In this document: one piece after another, positions 23,310-34,834 of the stretch
Layout of the letters: each line of letters begins with the position of its first letter
Position numbering within the stretch: the stretch's first letter is position 1
Source of the DNA: Adiantum capillus-veneris
Lineage: Eukaryota > Streptophyta > Polypodiopsida > Polypodiales > Pteridaceae
NCBI GenBank assembly: GCA_014529385.2
Contig: CM043954.1
Coordinates: 94,195,247-94,259,246, forward strand
Direction of reading: 5' to 3'
Length of the DNA stretch: 64,000 nucleotides
Notes under the pieces: generated by a model
Database searches by the model: none
Seen by the model: the letters and a program-made list of their open reading frames with translations, nothing else
What the model was told of the DNA's origin: nothing
Program-made: the position numbers and the translations under genes

Positions 23310-24744
23310 TGTAATGTAAATGGCCTATGAACTTTGAGAATATCGAAATTAAGAGAATTAAGGTGAGCATTTTTGTGAGATCACTTTGAGAACATGGAGG
23401 GTGAACTTAATTGATGGTAGCAACATAAACATAGTACTTAATTAACTTGGCATGAACAATACTTTTGCAAGAGAGAGAGTATTAGAGAACAAGATAATAT
23501 TTGAGGACCGGATTTACTTGGATCCGGTCCCCCCTCCAAAAGGCATTTGTATTACAGATTCTCCCATCAAGAGAGACTTTGTTACAATACAATCTTTGTG
23601 TTCCTTGTGACCTTGGTGATGCTATGAAGATGGAAAGCTTCATCATGAGCTCAACATAAACTTTGCAAAAAGCATTAACTGTCCCAAGCCTCAGTCCTAA
23701 GGCCTCAAACACCTTCGAAGGTGGAGAGAGCTAGCGGGGAATGAGGGTAGGGAAGAGGAAGAAGAAACATTCCATAGGAGAAAGAAATAGTTCCTCACTT
23801 ATCATCACTCTTCTTGCTTAGCATAGTATAATAGCATAGTAATGAAGATGAAGAAGATGTCAAGCTTAAGCATTGAAGCATGGCTCTTGGTTGGATTTGC
23901 ATTCCATAGCTAAGAGTGTTGGTTTGGGCGCTCCACTTCTCAACAAACTTGGACAAGGAGATGGAGCTCTTGCATTTTGCACTCCACACAATGAGAGAAT
24001 GTGTGTGTGTGTGTGTGGGAGAGTATACCCCCCCTCTCATGCTTGGTCCACCTCTCTCTCTCTCTCTCTTTTGTATTATTTTATTATTTCATTTGGACAT
24101 GTGTCCTCTTTTTCCTCTTTGAGGGAAATGACTTAATTATCGATTTTTATGTATCTAAATTCTCATTGAATCCCTTTAAAACCTATCCAATAGCATTCAA
24201 ACACATCATGAGGGCCACATGTGGAGGATCATTTGAACATGTGTCTTTTGTGTTTATTAAGTCCTTTGGTTGAATGGAATACTTCAAGGACTTAATCAAT
24301 CAAGCATGGCACCTTCATGTCTCTTGAGAGTTATCTTTGAATTGAATACTTCAAGAACTTAATCATTTAATCATGTGAGAAACACCTCAAGCTTTTGGGT
24401 AAAGTTCTCACTAAAACTTAGCAAGCCAACAAGCACCTCATGCTTGGGTAGGATTCCCACCTCAAGGTCAACCCTAGATTGCCTAAGGTCAAATTACTTT
24501 TGGACACTAACTTTTGGAGGTCTTTAATGAAGCTCACTCTACGGGCTTTAAGCTCCATTACGTAGTATTGCTCTTTGACAGACCATCTTTCATTTGGACC
24601 CCTTTACCATTGGCCCTATGTTGAGATAGATCCGTAAGCACATGTCTATATTCTTACCCTTGTTCTCATTTATTATCCCACATTAAATGATCATTTTAAT
24701 ATGAGAAAATCATTTGGGTTGGTTAGATATTAGATTTTATGACA
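23310..24744 (-). repeat. 3' LTR of gypsy A2
   Basis: Minus-strand TGTCATAAAAT to TTTACATTACA, homologous to 6096-7572. Short CT tracts are present at about 24053-24070 and GT at 24001-24016. Confidence 0.92.
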
Positions 24745-24758
24745 TTACCTCTCTTGAA
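24745..24758 (-). other. Polypurine tract of gypsy A2
   Basis: Minus-strand CAAGAGAGGTAA directly before the LTR start. Confidence 0.78.
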
Positions 24759-25104
24759 ATCATAGTCGTCCTCGACTATGAGGTAAAAGAGATAAAGCCA
24801 TAGTCATTAGTCAATTTGTCTTAGCGGGTAGAGGATATTTTTTTACCCACAATATCATTCCAAGATGGATGACTAATCCATTTGGTGCTTGGGAGACATA
24901 GATGCCACAATCATGTCTGCTCTTTAGTCCATTTCAACCTCCCAAGTAGCTATAGAGTGACAAATTCTACATGGTGTTTGAGAGACGTCATCATCATAAA
25001 CATGATTCTTAGTATGCATACTACTTAAATTTGTGCACAATAAAGAGAGAATTAGTCTTATAAGACAAAAACATCGATCATTTAAAAGAAACATGTACAT
25101 TTGC
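24759..25104. other. A2 untranslated region between pol and polypurine tract
   Basis: About 350 bases with no reading frame of note; the usual short 3' untranslated part of a chromovirus. Confidence 0.7.
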
Positions 25105-26712
25105 TTACTCTAATGTAGCATTGTAAGCGTTCACAAGGTTCATACTATCCTTAAGCTGGATTCCTAGTATCCATCTAGCATCTTCAAAAGGATAATTTTT
25201 GAACTTAATAAGATACCGTCGGATAAGCTTACCATGTCATACTACCTTGTCTTCATGCCGAAGGATAGCTTCGGGTTGTAGCACCTCTTCTTGGTCTTTG
25301 ATTTTTGGAGGGTCTTCAATAATTGGTTCTATTGGTGTCTCTCCTTTGTAGGGCTTAAGTAGGCTCACATGAAAAGCATTGTGTATGAGCCAATGGTTGG
25401 GCAACTTGAGTTGATAACCCATGTCACTGATTGGCTTCAAGATTTGAAAAGGACCATAATATCTTTTTGCTAATTTAGCATAATACTTTTGATGGCCCGT
25501 AGGATTTTTGCCTGACGTTTGCCTCAATCGAGCCTTGGGAAACTTAAGTAAGACCCAATCATTTTCTTTGAATGTTAAGGCCCTTCTGTGCTTGTCAAAA
25601 AAACATCTTTTTGCCTTTGTTCAGAGATGAACATAGCCTCCTTAACCTTTTGAAAAGATTCTTGTAGGTCACGGCTATACTCGTTAGCAGAGCGAAGATC
25701 TTCCCATGTACTTTAAGTAGCAAGGGACTTTTAGGTCTTCCCTCTATGATCGCAAAAGGTTCTTTTCATGTAGTAGTATGGATAGTATTATTGTATGCAT
25801 ACTACAAGGGGTAAGTACTTCTCCCACTGTGATCGTTGATCTACTTCTGTAACATAAGTCTAGTAGATCCAGTATCGTAAAATTGGTTATGTCACTTTGG
25901 CCATCCGTTTGTGGGTGGTAGGCCAAAGAGAAATTCAATCTTGTACCTAGATTTTCAAAGAGACCTTTCCAAAAATTACTGGTCATTCTAGGATCTCTAT
26001 CTGACACGATGGATGTTGGTAATCCATGGTGCTTGAAAATCTGAGATATGAAGATGGTTGCCATTTGGTGTACCTTAATAGTCTTTTTAACAGGAATAAA
26101 GTGTGCTTGCTTGCTAAACCTGTCGACTATTGTCCATATTCCTGTATTCCCATGGATAGACTTGGGTAATCCAAAGATAAAATCCATGGATATACTCTCC
26201 CATGGTGAATTAGGGATGGGCAATGGCTGAAGTAATCCAAGTTTCTTCCCTCTATCATATTTAGTCTTTTGGCATACCACACATTTTGAAACATACTCTT
26301 GTATGTCCACTTTCATGGTAGGCCAATAGAAATACATCTCTACTCCTCGAAGAGTAGGTTGAATGCCTCTATGCCCCGCATAGGGAGGAGCATGGGATTC
26401 ATATATGACTTTCTCACGAAGAGAGTGGGTAACACATAGCCTATTGCCATGGAGAAGATAACCATCTAGCAAGGTGAATGGTTCCTCTTTCTTTCCCAAA
26501 GCAAGGGCTGACATTATGTCTTTAAACTCAGGGTCAATATCATACTCATCTATCATAGAAGATAGATCATTGTGAGTTGCTATAGACACAACATTAACTT
26601 TTGGTCATCGTGATAGTACATCGGCCACTTGATTGTGCTTACCAGCAACGTGAGCAAAATGAAAATTAAATTGCAAAAGAAAATTTTCCCACCTCATTTG
26701 TTTGTTAAGACA
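25105..26712 (-). pseudogene. pol: gypsy A2 integrase with C-terminal chromodomain
   Basis: The minus-strand open block 26589-25744 has the HHCC finger (ending CVVCQKTKYD) and a core with SMDFIFGLP, the first catalytic Asp. VSDRDPRMTSNFWKGL carries the second Asp. AYHPQTDGQSDITN has Asp at the position where integrases usually have the catalytic Glu. The block 25527-25237 is the C-terminal barrel ([23 protein letters not shown]). It continues past a TGA into a chromodomain-like segment (LIRRYLIKFKNYPFEDARWI) and stops at 25105. That TGA falls where CGA (Arg) is likely. A chromodomain would direct insertion to particular chromatin. Frameshifts lie at about 25530-25740. Confidence 0.86.
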
Positions 26713-26730
26713 AATTTAGGAATTTTGGGA
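26713..26730 (+). repeat. Left terminal inverted repeat
   Basis: Exact inverse of 33883-33900. A related sub-terminal word TTTGGGAC occurs soon after (26743) and also inside the right end. Confidence 0.85.
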
Positions 26731-27493
26731 AAATTGCACAAATTTGGGACAATTGTTTCAAAGCTTGCAATCTCCTTTGGGTGTTAGAGTTTCAGGTAGA
26801 TGCTTTGTGATGTGTGCGTAGACATGGAATGTTATCAACAAGTGTATTTACAATGTTCACAAGTTATTTTCAAATGCAAAGAAAATACATGAAATCCAAT
26901 TCCATGCCCATACAAAATTTGCTTCTCACTTGCAAAAAATAAGAGAGCTGAGAAGTACTTTAAAATTGAAACATTGTTTAGCTTATACAAGTCCATAGGG
27001 CTTGTGCACTCCATTTCTAAACCAAGAATAAGAGCTTGGATAATGTGTATTAGACTCCAGACTCATGAGGTGACAAGATGATATAGCTAGTCCAATAGCT
27101 GAAGATAAACTTGGACATACTGGGATACGTTTTGAGAAAACCAATAGAGTACTCCCCCTTCTCTTCCCTCTCCATTTTGCGAGCACAACCAAAATAAATG
27201 CACCACAATAAACTCGTACATATTACAATAAACAAGGAGGGATATCGCCGTGAATGGTAGAGTACTTTTGACCTACACTATTGCATTTTCAATCCCCTCA
27301 CAATAGATTGCATCTGTTTTTCCTCTTCCCTCCTACTCGTTCAACTCCTACCTCTATGTGCCAAGTGCCCTATGTATATGCTAATGCTCAGCTCTAAATA
27401 AATCTCCTTGTGAATTCTCTCTCCCATGTCTTCAAGGAGAAGGAATACCTGTTTGCATCTAGAGAGAGGCATTGGGGCTTTCTTATGTCTCTG

Positions 27494-27495
<2 letters not shown>

Positions 27496-27535
<40 letters not shown>

Positions 27536-27601
27536 AAAATTTCCATGCAACCACTCATCAAACCAAATAATAGGGATAGAGTCACCTATGAATGCAAGAA
27601 T

Positions 27602-27643
<42 letters not shown>
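27496..27643. repeat. Two (GA)n microsatellites
   Basis: Pure GA tracts at 27496-27532 and about 27606-27643, separated by about 75 bases of unique sequence. Confidence 0.95.
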
Positions 27644-27644
<1 letters not shown>

Positions 27645-28278
27645 AAGAGAATTTCAAGAGATTCTAACTAATTTCATTTTCCCTTCCTACTAGCTTCTTT
27701 CATCTATATTGCACACAAATCTTCTTGGATTCCTTTCTAACCGCAGATGGAGCAACAACACTTAGGACCCTCCTGAGGATTTGCAGGTCCAGCTTGCATT
27801 CTTTGCGCTAACCACCTAAGCAAGGTATTTTTAGTGTTGCACATTCAAAACCTGTGATTTAAAAGAAAAAAAATTAAACCCCCTTCCAGTCCCTCCATCT
27901 ACGTTGCCGCTCTTGCTGAGGGTGATGCCTCACCCTTGGTGCTCATGCCTACACCACATGCGCTGACAACCTCACCTGTGGTTGCTCCCACACGTGCGTG
28001 CATTGATGTCTGGTTGCTCAAGGAATCCATGCAAGAGCCCATCCGTACTTTTTTCCAACATGGGTAGCACCTACTTGAAATCTTGAGTTAGAATTCAAAC
28101 TCCGCCAAGATCAAACTTATGAGTCACGATATCCACCCTCGAACTTGAGTTGGAGCTTGCACCTTGAGTTTGGAGCATGCACCTTCTCCGCCTAGCAAAC
28201 GTCATCCTAAAAACGTTAAACTAACGATGCCTTGAACTTCCGTCAAGTTTGGAATTCGAATTTGACGTGAGATTTTAG

Positions 28279-28380
28279 CAGGAAATCTCGCCATAGCTCC
28301 CTCAAAAACAAGCTCGCCATGGATGCCTTAGGAAATCTCGCCATAGCTCCCTCAAAAACAAGCTCGCCATAGATGCCTTA
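28279..28380. repeat. 51-bp perfect-to-near-perfect tandem duplication
   Basis: AGGAAATCTCGCCATAGCTC begins at 28279 and 28330. The two copies differ at one base (ATGG/ATAG). Confidence 0.93.
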
Positions 28381-29269
28381 TTGTTCCTTCTCTAGCAAGT
28401 AGTTAAGAAATAGCAAGGAAGCTGTCTTGCAGTGCGTGCATGTGAGAGTCCAAAAGAAAATACCTGCCGTGCAATTAATGCTCACCAGCAGATAAGTCTC
28501 CACGGTACCCATCCCTCATCACACCAACAAAAAGAACAGGTCAGATAGTGGATCCTGAAGGGGGTCTGACAATTTTCTCGGCAGAGCTCTTTGTCGAGGT
28601 TTTCCTCTTACGTTCATCATTAAGTAAGATCTCTTCATCTCTTGATAGAGCTCAATCTGTGTTGCATTCCCATAGTTCATCTAATGGGATCAGCCCACGC
28701 CCTTCGTGGTCTTTCTGCTTTGCACAAGTCTTGTTCTATAACCATTTCTAGTTAGCTTGTCGAAGAAGGCCGTCCACCTCCTCAAGATGGAACACCAATG
28801 GACCCGATGCAAACTCAAGGAGGAAACATTTCTACACACCAGAAATTGCAGGGGCTACATCGTAGGTTCCACGGCCAGCACAATATCAAGGGAGTTCCCC
28901 CATGTCTCAATTCACACCAGATCAAACCTCTCGGTATGCATACATTCCTCGAGTACACCAGATCAAGCTCGTGGTTTTGCTTATAGACCCCTTGCGAGCC
29001 AGCCAACATCTACGTCAGGACCCTCACCACTGCCAGGATGCCTCTAAGTCAATCACAACACTTACAGGCAGCCATCTCCCTTCAACAACATTTGGTCAGC
29101 CAGCACCTCAAGGACCCGCGCTGAATTAGCCAGCACCAACAGCTAGCCTTTGCCATTGATGACATTTGGGCAGATGTACCAACATGCAACCACACCTCCA
29201 AGTCCCTTTTACCTCCTAATTCATCTAATCCTCATCCAATTTCCATGATGCTACCGCAAACTTCCATAA

Positions 29270-29355
29270 CTAGCCAAAGTGTGCCTCCCTACAACAAGAA
29301 TCCCATGCCATCGCAACCTTCAAAAACTAGCCAAAGTGTGCCTCCCTACAAAAGG
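29270..29355. repeat. Direct duplication of about 62 bp
   Basis: ACTAGCCAAAGTGTGCCTCC occurs near 29270 and 29332; both are followed by CTACAA. Confidence 0.88.
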
Positions 29356-29679
29356 GAGACTCGAGATCAGATATTGGTGTCGTGGATATGCATTAGGAAG
29401 GGAATGGGGTGTAGGAGGGCCTCTTTATTTTCCATGGGATTAAAAATGGGGTTAGCGGATGGGCTAATGGGTGGATGCCATGTAGACAAAAATTGTGGGT
29501 TTGGCAGGTTTCAAACTTGTACTCTTTCATAAAATATAAAGAGAGAAACTCTTATAAATGATAAAAATAGAGCCTTTTTCTAAAATATTGGGGTGAAAAC
29601 CAATCTTTTCTCTCTCTAGAGGCTGTCAAGTTGTTTTTCCCACTCTCTTAATATATCGTCTCTTCAAAAACGTGCTAAA

Positions 29680-29682
<3 letters not shown>

Positions 29683-29759
<77 letters not shown>
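29683..29759. repeat. (CT)n microsatellite upstream of gene 1 in the TIR element
   Basis: A pure CT tract of about 77 bases, followed by a further 180 bases of CT-rich sequence. It lies 570 bases upstream of the gene 1 start and may be a GAGA-type promoter region. Confidence 0.95.
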
Positions 29760-29762
<3 letters not shown>

Positions 29763-30327
29763 GTACCATCTATCACTTCTCTCTATATTGTACTATCTCT
29801 CTCTACTCTACCATCTCTCACATCTCCTCTCTCTATTGTCCCATCTCTCACTTCTCCTCTCTCTTCTTCTCTCTCTTCTCTATCAGTACCATCTCTCACT
29901 TCTCCTCTCACTTACCCTCTCTCACTTTTCCCTCCCAAAAACCTCTGCAGCAGAGTTTTGAACCTCTTTTCCCTCCTCAAGCTTGCAACATTCTTCTCAA
30001 GGTTGCTGCATTCTTCTCAAGAGTGCAGCTTTCTCCTCAAGCTTGCAACTTACCCCTCAAGCTTGCACTTGCTCCTCAAGGTAAATATTTCCATTGCTCT
30101 GTAAGTTTCTTACACATTGCTATCTATAACTGAGTTTGCAGCATATCTTTTGTTTAAATCTACCATTTCTCTTTCTCTTTGAAGCTTGAGTATCCCACTC
30201 AAGCTTTTCCCAACCTGCAAGTTTTATATCATAGTAGTAAGTGATGTGTGTTAGTTGTGTCCATATTTTTCATTAGTGTTCATCGATTAACAGTAAGTGT
30301 TGTGTGCAGGTTGTGCCATTATTTTCC

Positions 30328-31521
30328 ATGTCATCATCAAGTTCTCGACGACCCAGGAGTGCTATTGACTCCATGTCATGCAGCAATGTTCAAGATGACA
30401 GTGGGTGCTGGGTGACGACAGAGTTCAAACGGTTGATGTGGGTGACAATGCAACCCAGCTCAAGAGGCGCACACAAGGTCTCCAGGAGACACATGGCTTC
30501 TCGGGCACACCATTGGAAGGGAAGAATAATGGAGTTTAAACAACTCCAAAGTGGTAAGCGACTTGCAAAGGTTCAACATGTGTATGTGGCTTCACAATTG
30601 AAGTTAACGACAGCGTTGACTCCACCAAGGTTTTAAGATTTCTTTGATTGTGTAATGTTTACAGATGTCTTTCCATCCGATTTTGTAGAGTGGGAGCCAA
30701 TAGAGTCCTTCACAGGAACTTTTGAGGCCATCCATGTTGAGCTTGGCAAGTTGATCTATGCTGGTTGTTCCTCCTCTGAGCTCGCATCACAAAACATTTT
30801 TTTTTACGACTATACTTACATCACACCTACAAGAAATGGGTATGGAAATCTTTCTCCGGTTAACTTGCCAACTTTGCAGAGTTTTGAATGGCCTAAGCCA
30901 GATAGTGCTTTAATAGTAGCAACCAAAAGGAGAATCGAGATGGATGTGCATACAGCAATGAAGTGCACCTATGGTTCTCATAAAGAAACTTTGACATGGT
31001 TTATGTCACTTCATATGTTTGTACATATTTTCTGTTTGCAGAGTGTTCACAGGACACCAACAATGTGGACCTGCAAAGGGGGAGATGCAATATCTGCTTT
31101 TCTTGCAGCTGGATGGGAAAGGAAAGTGGTCAACCATCAAGGAGATAGAATCAAGTTGTCTATAATTGCGGAGAATGTGGTCTTCAGATACCATATCGCA
31201 AAGCAAATCTTATCAATGGCTTTTCCATATAGAAGATGGAAGTTGACGAAGGGAGAATGGGAAGCACTAGACTCTGACGTTGCAGTTAGAGAATCCATTG
31301 ACCTGCAAATATGTCTCCATGATGATACATTGCATGACATCTTAGTGAATAACGATTGGCATCTCAGTCATCTTCGCGAGTATCTTAATCTTAGATATTC
31401 CCTGTTAGAGCCATATCTCTTTGTAATCAACCAGAAAGTTATACGTTCTAGAAAAGAGAAGAGCTTTTTATGTGAGAACATCACATTTCCGCGATGTATT
31501 TTTGTAAAACCTTGTAATTGA
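30328..31521 (+). pseudogene. Unknown gene 1 of the TIR element (one in-frame stop)
   Basis: One plus-strand frame opens at ATG 30328 and runs to 31521 (about 397 codons), broken only by a TAA at 30634-30636. The N-terminal third is Ser/Arg-rich and basic (SSSSSRRPRSAIDS, KRLAKVQHVYVAS). The rest is mixed and looks globular (FVEWEPIESFTGTFEAIHVE, WTCKGGDAISAFLAAGWE, RESIDLQICLHDD). The hydrophobic MSLHMFVHIFCLQ segment near 31005-31040 ends in a TTTGCAG acceptor-like site, so a short intron is possible. An upstream acceptor (TGTGTGCAG, 30309) suggests a 5' untranslated intron. No family is recognised. The basic N-terminus leaves nucleic-acid binding possible but unproven. Confidence 0.5.
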
Positions 31522-31718
31522 TAAAAGATTATGATTCTATTAATGATTTTGGAGTTTTGAATTTTATCTCTGTGTAAAATCTTATGTCCAACGTTATGAG
31601 TGAAATGCCATTTCAGTGATTTGGAATGCAAGTGCTTTCCAATCACGTTTATTAAGTAAAAGTATACTTTTAAGTTATTTTTATAATTTTTTAATTTTTT
31701 TAAAAAAGTGACTTTCAG

Positions 31719-31726
31719 TATATAAG
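31719..31726 (+). promoter_or_regulatory. TATA-like box upstream of unknown gene 2
   Basis: TATATAAG, 108 bases before the ATG at 31834 and followed by a CT-rich leader; a typical plant core-promoter arrangement. Inferred only. Confidence 0.45.
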
Positions 31727-31833
31727 TGACTTTATAAGTTTTTAAAAGCTTTTATAACATTCACAAAACTCAGACTCTTTGCTCTCAAGCTCTCTCTGTC
31801 TGCTCTCTATCTATTTTCTTCGCGAAAAAAACC

Positions 31834-33239
31834 ATGGCCACAGGTAGTGACGCACTTCTCTCACAATTGGAAAAGATAGGACTTGCAGATCGAGCACACG
31901 ATCTAATTAATGTCTTTGAAGGCTTCATCTACATACAAGCCATAGAAAATATTCATGGGGAAGCATTCCAGAGCTTCCTTGACTACATGGCACAACACAT
32001 CGAAGAATATGCCATAGTCTTTGAGGGATCTGACATGGCATGGGTGCCAGTGGAGTTCCTCAAGCACCTCTACGCCACCGACAAAAACTTTCGCTATCGA
32101 TTGTTGCGATTCACTAAAGGGCTCACTAATCGGGATTACAGGACAAAGGATGAGGAAGACCTCATGGACCTGGGCATGGGAAACATCGGCACTCAATTCA
32201 TCTCATGGGACATGGTTTTAGTTTTGCTTGTGCTTGAAGGTACTGACAAGGGAAAATCAAAAGAAAAAGCGAGTAAGAAACCAACGGTGACTCTTGTTGA
32301 GGAGTCAAATGAAGTTATCGAGGAGGTGGATGAGCAGGCAGAGGAATCAATGGCACTTGTCCTATTACAAGAGCCCAATACAACTGAGAAGGATGATAGA
32401 ATGATTGAGGGAGATGACGTGTTGGAAGAAGTGCCGGAGCTACAAATTCTTTCTCTCCATGCAGTGGTCGTCGATGGTCATCACTTTCTATTTCTTGATG
32501 ACATTGCCAAAACATTGGGACTTAGAGAAGACGAGTCTCTCTCTGTGCTAGCTATCTATGCAGGGATGAAGGATCCTAGTGGAAAGCAAGAGAAGACAGA
32601 ATTTGAAATTGACTTTGAAGATCAAAGTATTTATACGGCCTCTCATTCTTTCCCACTGAGAATGATCAAACATTGGTGCAGACCGTTTCTTCAACACTTG
32701 TAGAGATCAAATCGTGTGCCTCTTTCTATGAAAGAGTTCCTGAGAGTGCTTTTCAGCCGCACAAACCTTTGATCTCTATGGGAAAAGATGATCGCTCTAG
32801 CATCGACCTTACCAAAAAATCACTTGAAGAGATGGATGAAGAGATAGAGGTAAACTTATTATAACTTGATTATTTGTGTACAATTCATTACAACAAGAGT
32901 TTAAATTTATAAATTGTTTTGTAGACTGCATATCATGTTGATAAATTTGCAATGCGAACTGGTGGTTCCCGCAGCAACCCTACAGGCAGAGATAGCTCTT
33001 TGTGGCACTACCTGAGCCACTTGGGCCCCTCAATTATTAGAGTTGTATACACGGGCTTCTCCAAGCATGGTACAACGGAGCTCCTCAAGTGCAAAGCTTT
33101 GAGTGCCATCCTTGCTGAAGACTCTCTCACTATAAACGCCCATAAATGTATATTGGTCGATAGAGAGGCTGCTTTGTATGCATTTACAGGCAAGCACTCT
33201 GGATCCATCCTTTCCCACTGTGCTTTAAGCTTAGCCTAG
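31834..33239 (+). pseudogene. Unknown gene 2 of the TIR element (two exons, probable frameshift)
   Basis: ATG 31834 sits in a strong context (ACCATGGCC) after a CT-rich leader and a TATA-like box. The first frame gives MATGSDALLSQLEKIGLADR and then an acidic linker with Glu/Asp runs near codons 145-215, ending at 32703. The likely continuation is in another frame from about 32650 (TVSSTLVEIKSC ... MDEEIE), so a 1-base frameshift or an unrecognised small intron lies near 32645. A clean GT-AG intron follows (32850-32924, phase 0). The next exon runs to TAG at 33237 (TAYHVDKFAMRTGGSR ... SGSILSHCALSLA). The exon-intron structure argues for a real host-type gene caught in or built into the element. 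The function is unknown. Confidence 0.5.
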
Positions 33240-33882
33240 ATCAAGTTTGGATATTCTTTACATACCTATTTAGATAGAAGCTTTGACCACATACACGTAA
33301 AGTTTGGACACCTACATGGATAAGGTTGAGCTTGCTCTAGGTCTAGTTGAAGAGCGTCAAGGGAGTGAACTCTTCATACTTACCTTGAAAAGTTCTAAAA
33401 ACACATAAAATTATGTTGTATAAGCACAAGTAAAACTCTAAGTTTGAGTCTTTGTTTGTCAATTTTGTATACGAAAACCAAGCCTTGTATCTCCTAAGGT
33501 TCAGATTCAAAGCAAAAGTTAATGCAAGCAGTCAAATAAAAAAAACTCTCAGTCATTAAATTTAAATCTAGATTGACTAAAATTGTCAATGAAAGTAGCC
33601 CTTATGACAAAAATTAATGAAAGTACTAACATAAAATAGATTCTTAGTCATAAAATACAAATAAATTTTGATTAAAATTGTCATCTAAAGTAGCCGTTGG
33701 ACATTGTGGTAGTCTCTAGATTTTATGAGATTTCTCTATCAGCTGGGGTCAAAGTAAGACAAATTCATGTATTCTCTATATAAATACAAAAAATTATATA
33801 AGTATGTTGATTTCAAAATTTTAAAAAACCCTTGAAAAGTAGTAATTTCTTTTTGTAATTTGAAAAATGGGACTTGAATAAG
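33240..33882. other. Right flank of the TIR element, no gene recognised
   Basis: Very AT-rich sequence with a diverged repeat: AAAATTGTCAATGAAAGTAGCC near 33580 and AAAATTGTCATCTAAAGTAGCC near 33675, about 95 bases apart. Confidence 0.6.
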
Positions 33883-33900
33883 TCCCAAAATTCCTAAATT
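33883..33900 (-). repeat. Right terminal inverted repeat
   Basis: Exact inverse of 26713-26730, directly abutting gypsy A2 RNase H sequence. Confidence 0.85.
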
Positions 33901-34609
33901 GGTGTTCGGAAAGCTTTGTTTGAATCATGAAGTACTTCAGACTCTAATGGTCTGTTTGTAAAATGAATGGAGTCCCCAATAAATAGCACTTCCATGTGTC
34001 TAGGGCATGTAGAACAGCTAAAAGCTCTTTCTCATAAATGCCCAAGACTTGTTCATCCGTATTGAGCCTTCGGCTCTCATATGCTTTGGCATGCCCTTCT
34101 TGAAGCAAGACTGCTCCAAGGCAATCACCACAAGCATCACATTGGACCTCAAATGGCTTTGAGAGATTCGGCAGCATGAGGGCTGGTTGAGAGGTAAGCT
34201 TCTTATTTAGCTTGTCAAAAGCTTTTTTCTACTTAGCAGTCCATGAATACTTAACGTTCTTCTTTGTTAAGTCGTGTAATGGTCCTGCTATTTGAGAAAA
34301 TTTTACTATGAAGCGTCTATAGTATGCACACATACCAATGAAGCTTCTTAGCTCATGTAAATTCCTTGGATTAGGCCATCCTTTTATTACCTCTAACTTT
34401 GATGGATCCATACGGATACCATTCTGAGAGATAATATGACCTAAGTATTGTATCTCTTGAAGGAAAAAATAGCTTTTCTTTTGGTTGAGAAAAAGCTTGT
34501 TCTCCCTCAATGCTTGAAAAATCACTTGGAGATGTTGCTTGTGTTCCTCCAAGGACGTGGAGTAGATGATGATATCATCAAAGACACTCCAATGAACTTG
34601 TGGTAGGGT
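33901..34609 (-). pseudogene. pol: gypsy A2 RT C-terminus and RNase H
   Basis: Minus-strand open blocks 34552-34229 (MEEHKQHLQVIFQALREN, QYLGHIISQNGIRMDPS) and 34177-33944 (SKPFEVQCDACGDCLGAVLL, GIYEKELLAVLHALDTWK) are colinear with A1 21760-22400. A stop separates the blocks. RT continues right of gypsy B at 56152. Confidence 0.9.
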
Positions 34610-34614
34610 CTAAA

Positions 34615-34767
34615 TGTTAGACAAGGGGAACTAGAAATTAGGATTCCACCTCCCAACCACCCACTATATAGCATGGCTCCTAGCCCTTTGCCCTAGTTGG
34701 ACTTCCTTTCCACACTACCTAGCCCGACCGCTACCTTGTCTAGTCCGGCCTTGCCATTGTCCTGACA
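34615..34767 (-). repeat. 3' LTR of gypsy B
   Basis: 153 bases, minus-strand TGTCAGG ... TGTCTAACA. It is short for a gypsy LTR but matches its partner over the whole length. Confidence 0.95.
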
Positions 34768-34790
34768 TTACTCCCCCCTTAAAGAAGAGT
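34768..34790 (-). other. Polypurine tract of gypsy B
   Basis: Minus-strand AAGGGGGGAGTAA immediately upstream of the 3' LTR. Confidence 0.9.
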
Positions 34791-34834
34791 TTTTGTCCTC
34801 GAAAACAAAAGTGGGGAACTTCTTCTTAAGAACA

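Larger units (their letters stand above)
26731..29660. other. Left half of the TIR element, no gene recognised
   Basis: About 2.9 kb of AT-rich sequence with microsatellites and short direct repeats. Open frames such as 28757-29047 or 29245-29532 have no recognisable domain and contain repeat-derived segments. Confidence 0.5.
26713..33900 (+). mobile_element. 7.2-kb element with 18-bp terminal inverted repeats, carrying two genes of unknown function
   Basis: AATTTAGGAATTTTGGGA at 26713-26730 has an exact inverted copy at 33883-33900. The element interrupts A2 between RNase H and integrase; the flanks TTTCCGA... and ACAAATGAGG are adjacent in A1. No clear target duplication is present; the best candidate is TGTT (26703-26706 and 33903-33906). 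No known transposase motif is recognised. Two plus-strand genes lie in its right half. A DNA transposon of unclear superfamily, or a passenger segment moved by one, fits best. The left half holds microsatellites and direct repeats. Confidence 0.7.

Noticed and set aside
29672-30133. 153-codon ORF after the CT tract
   Set aside because: The N-terminus is a Ser-Leu run and the rest is CT-rich leader sequence with short repeats of CTCAAGCTTGCA; no domain.
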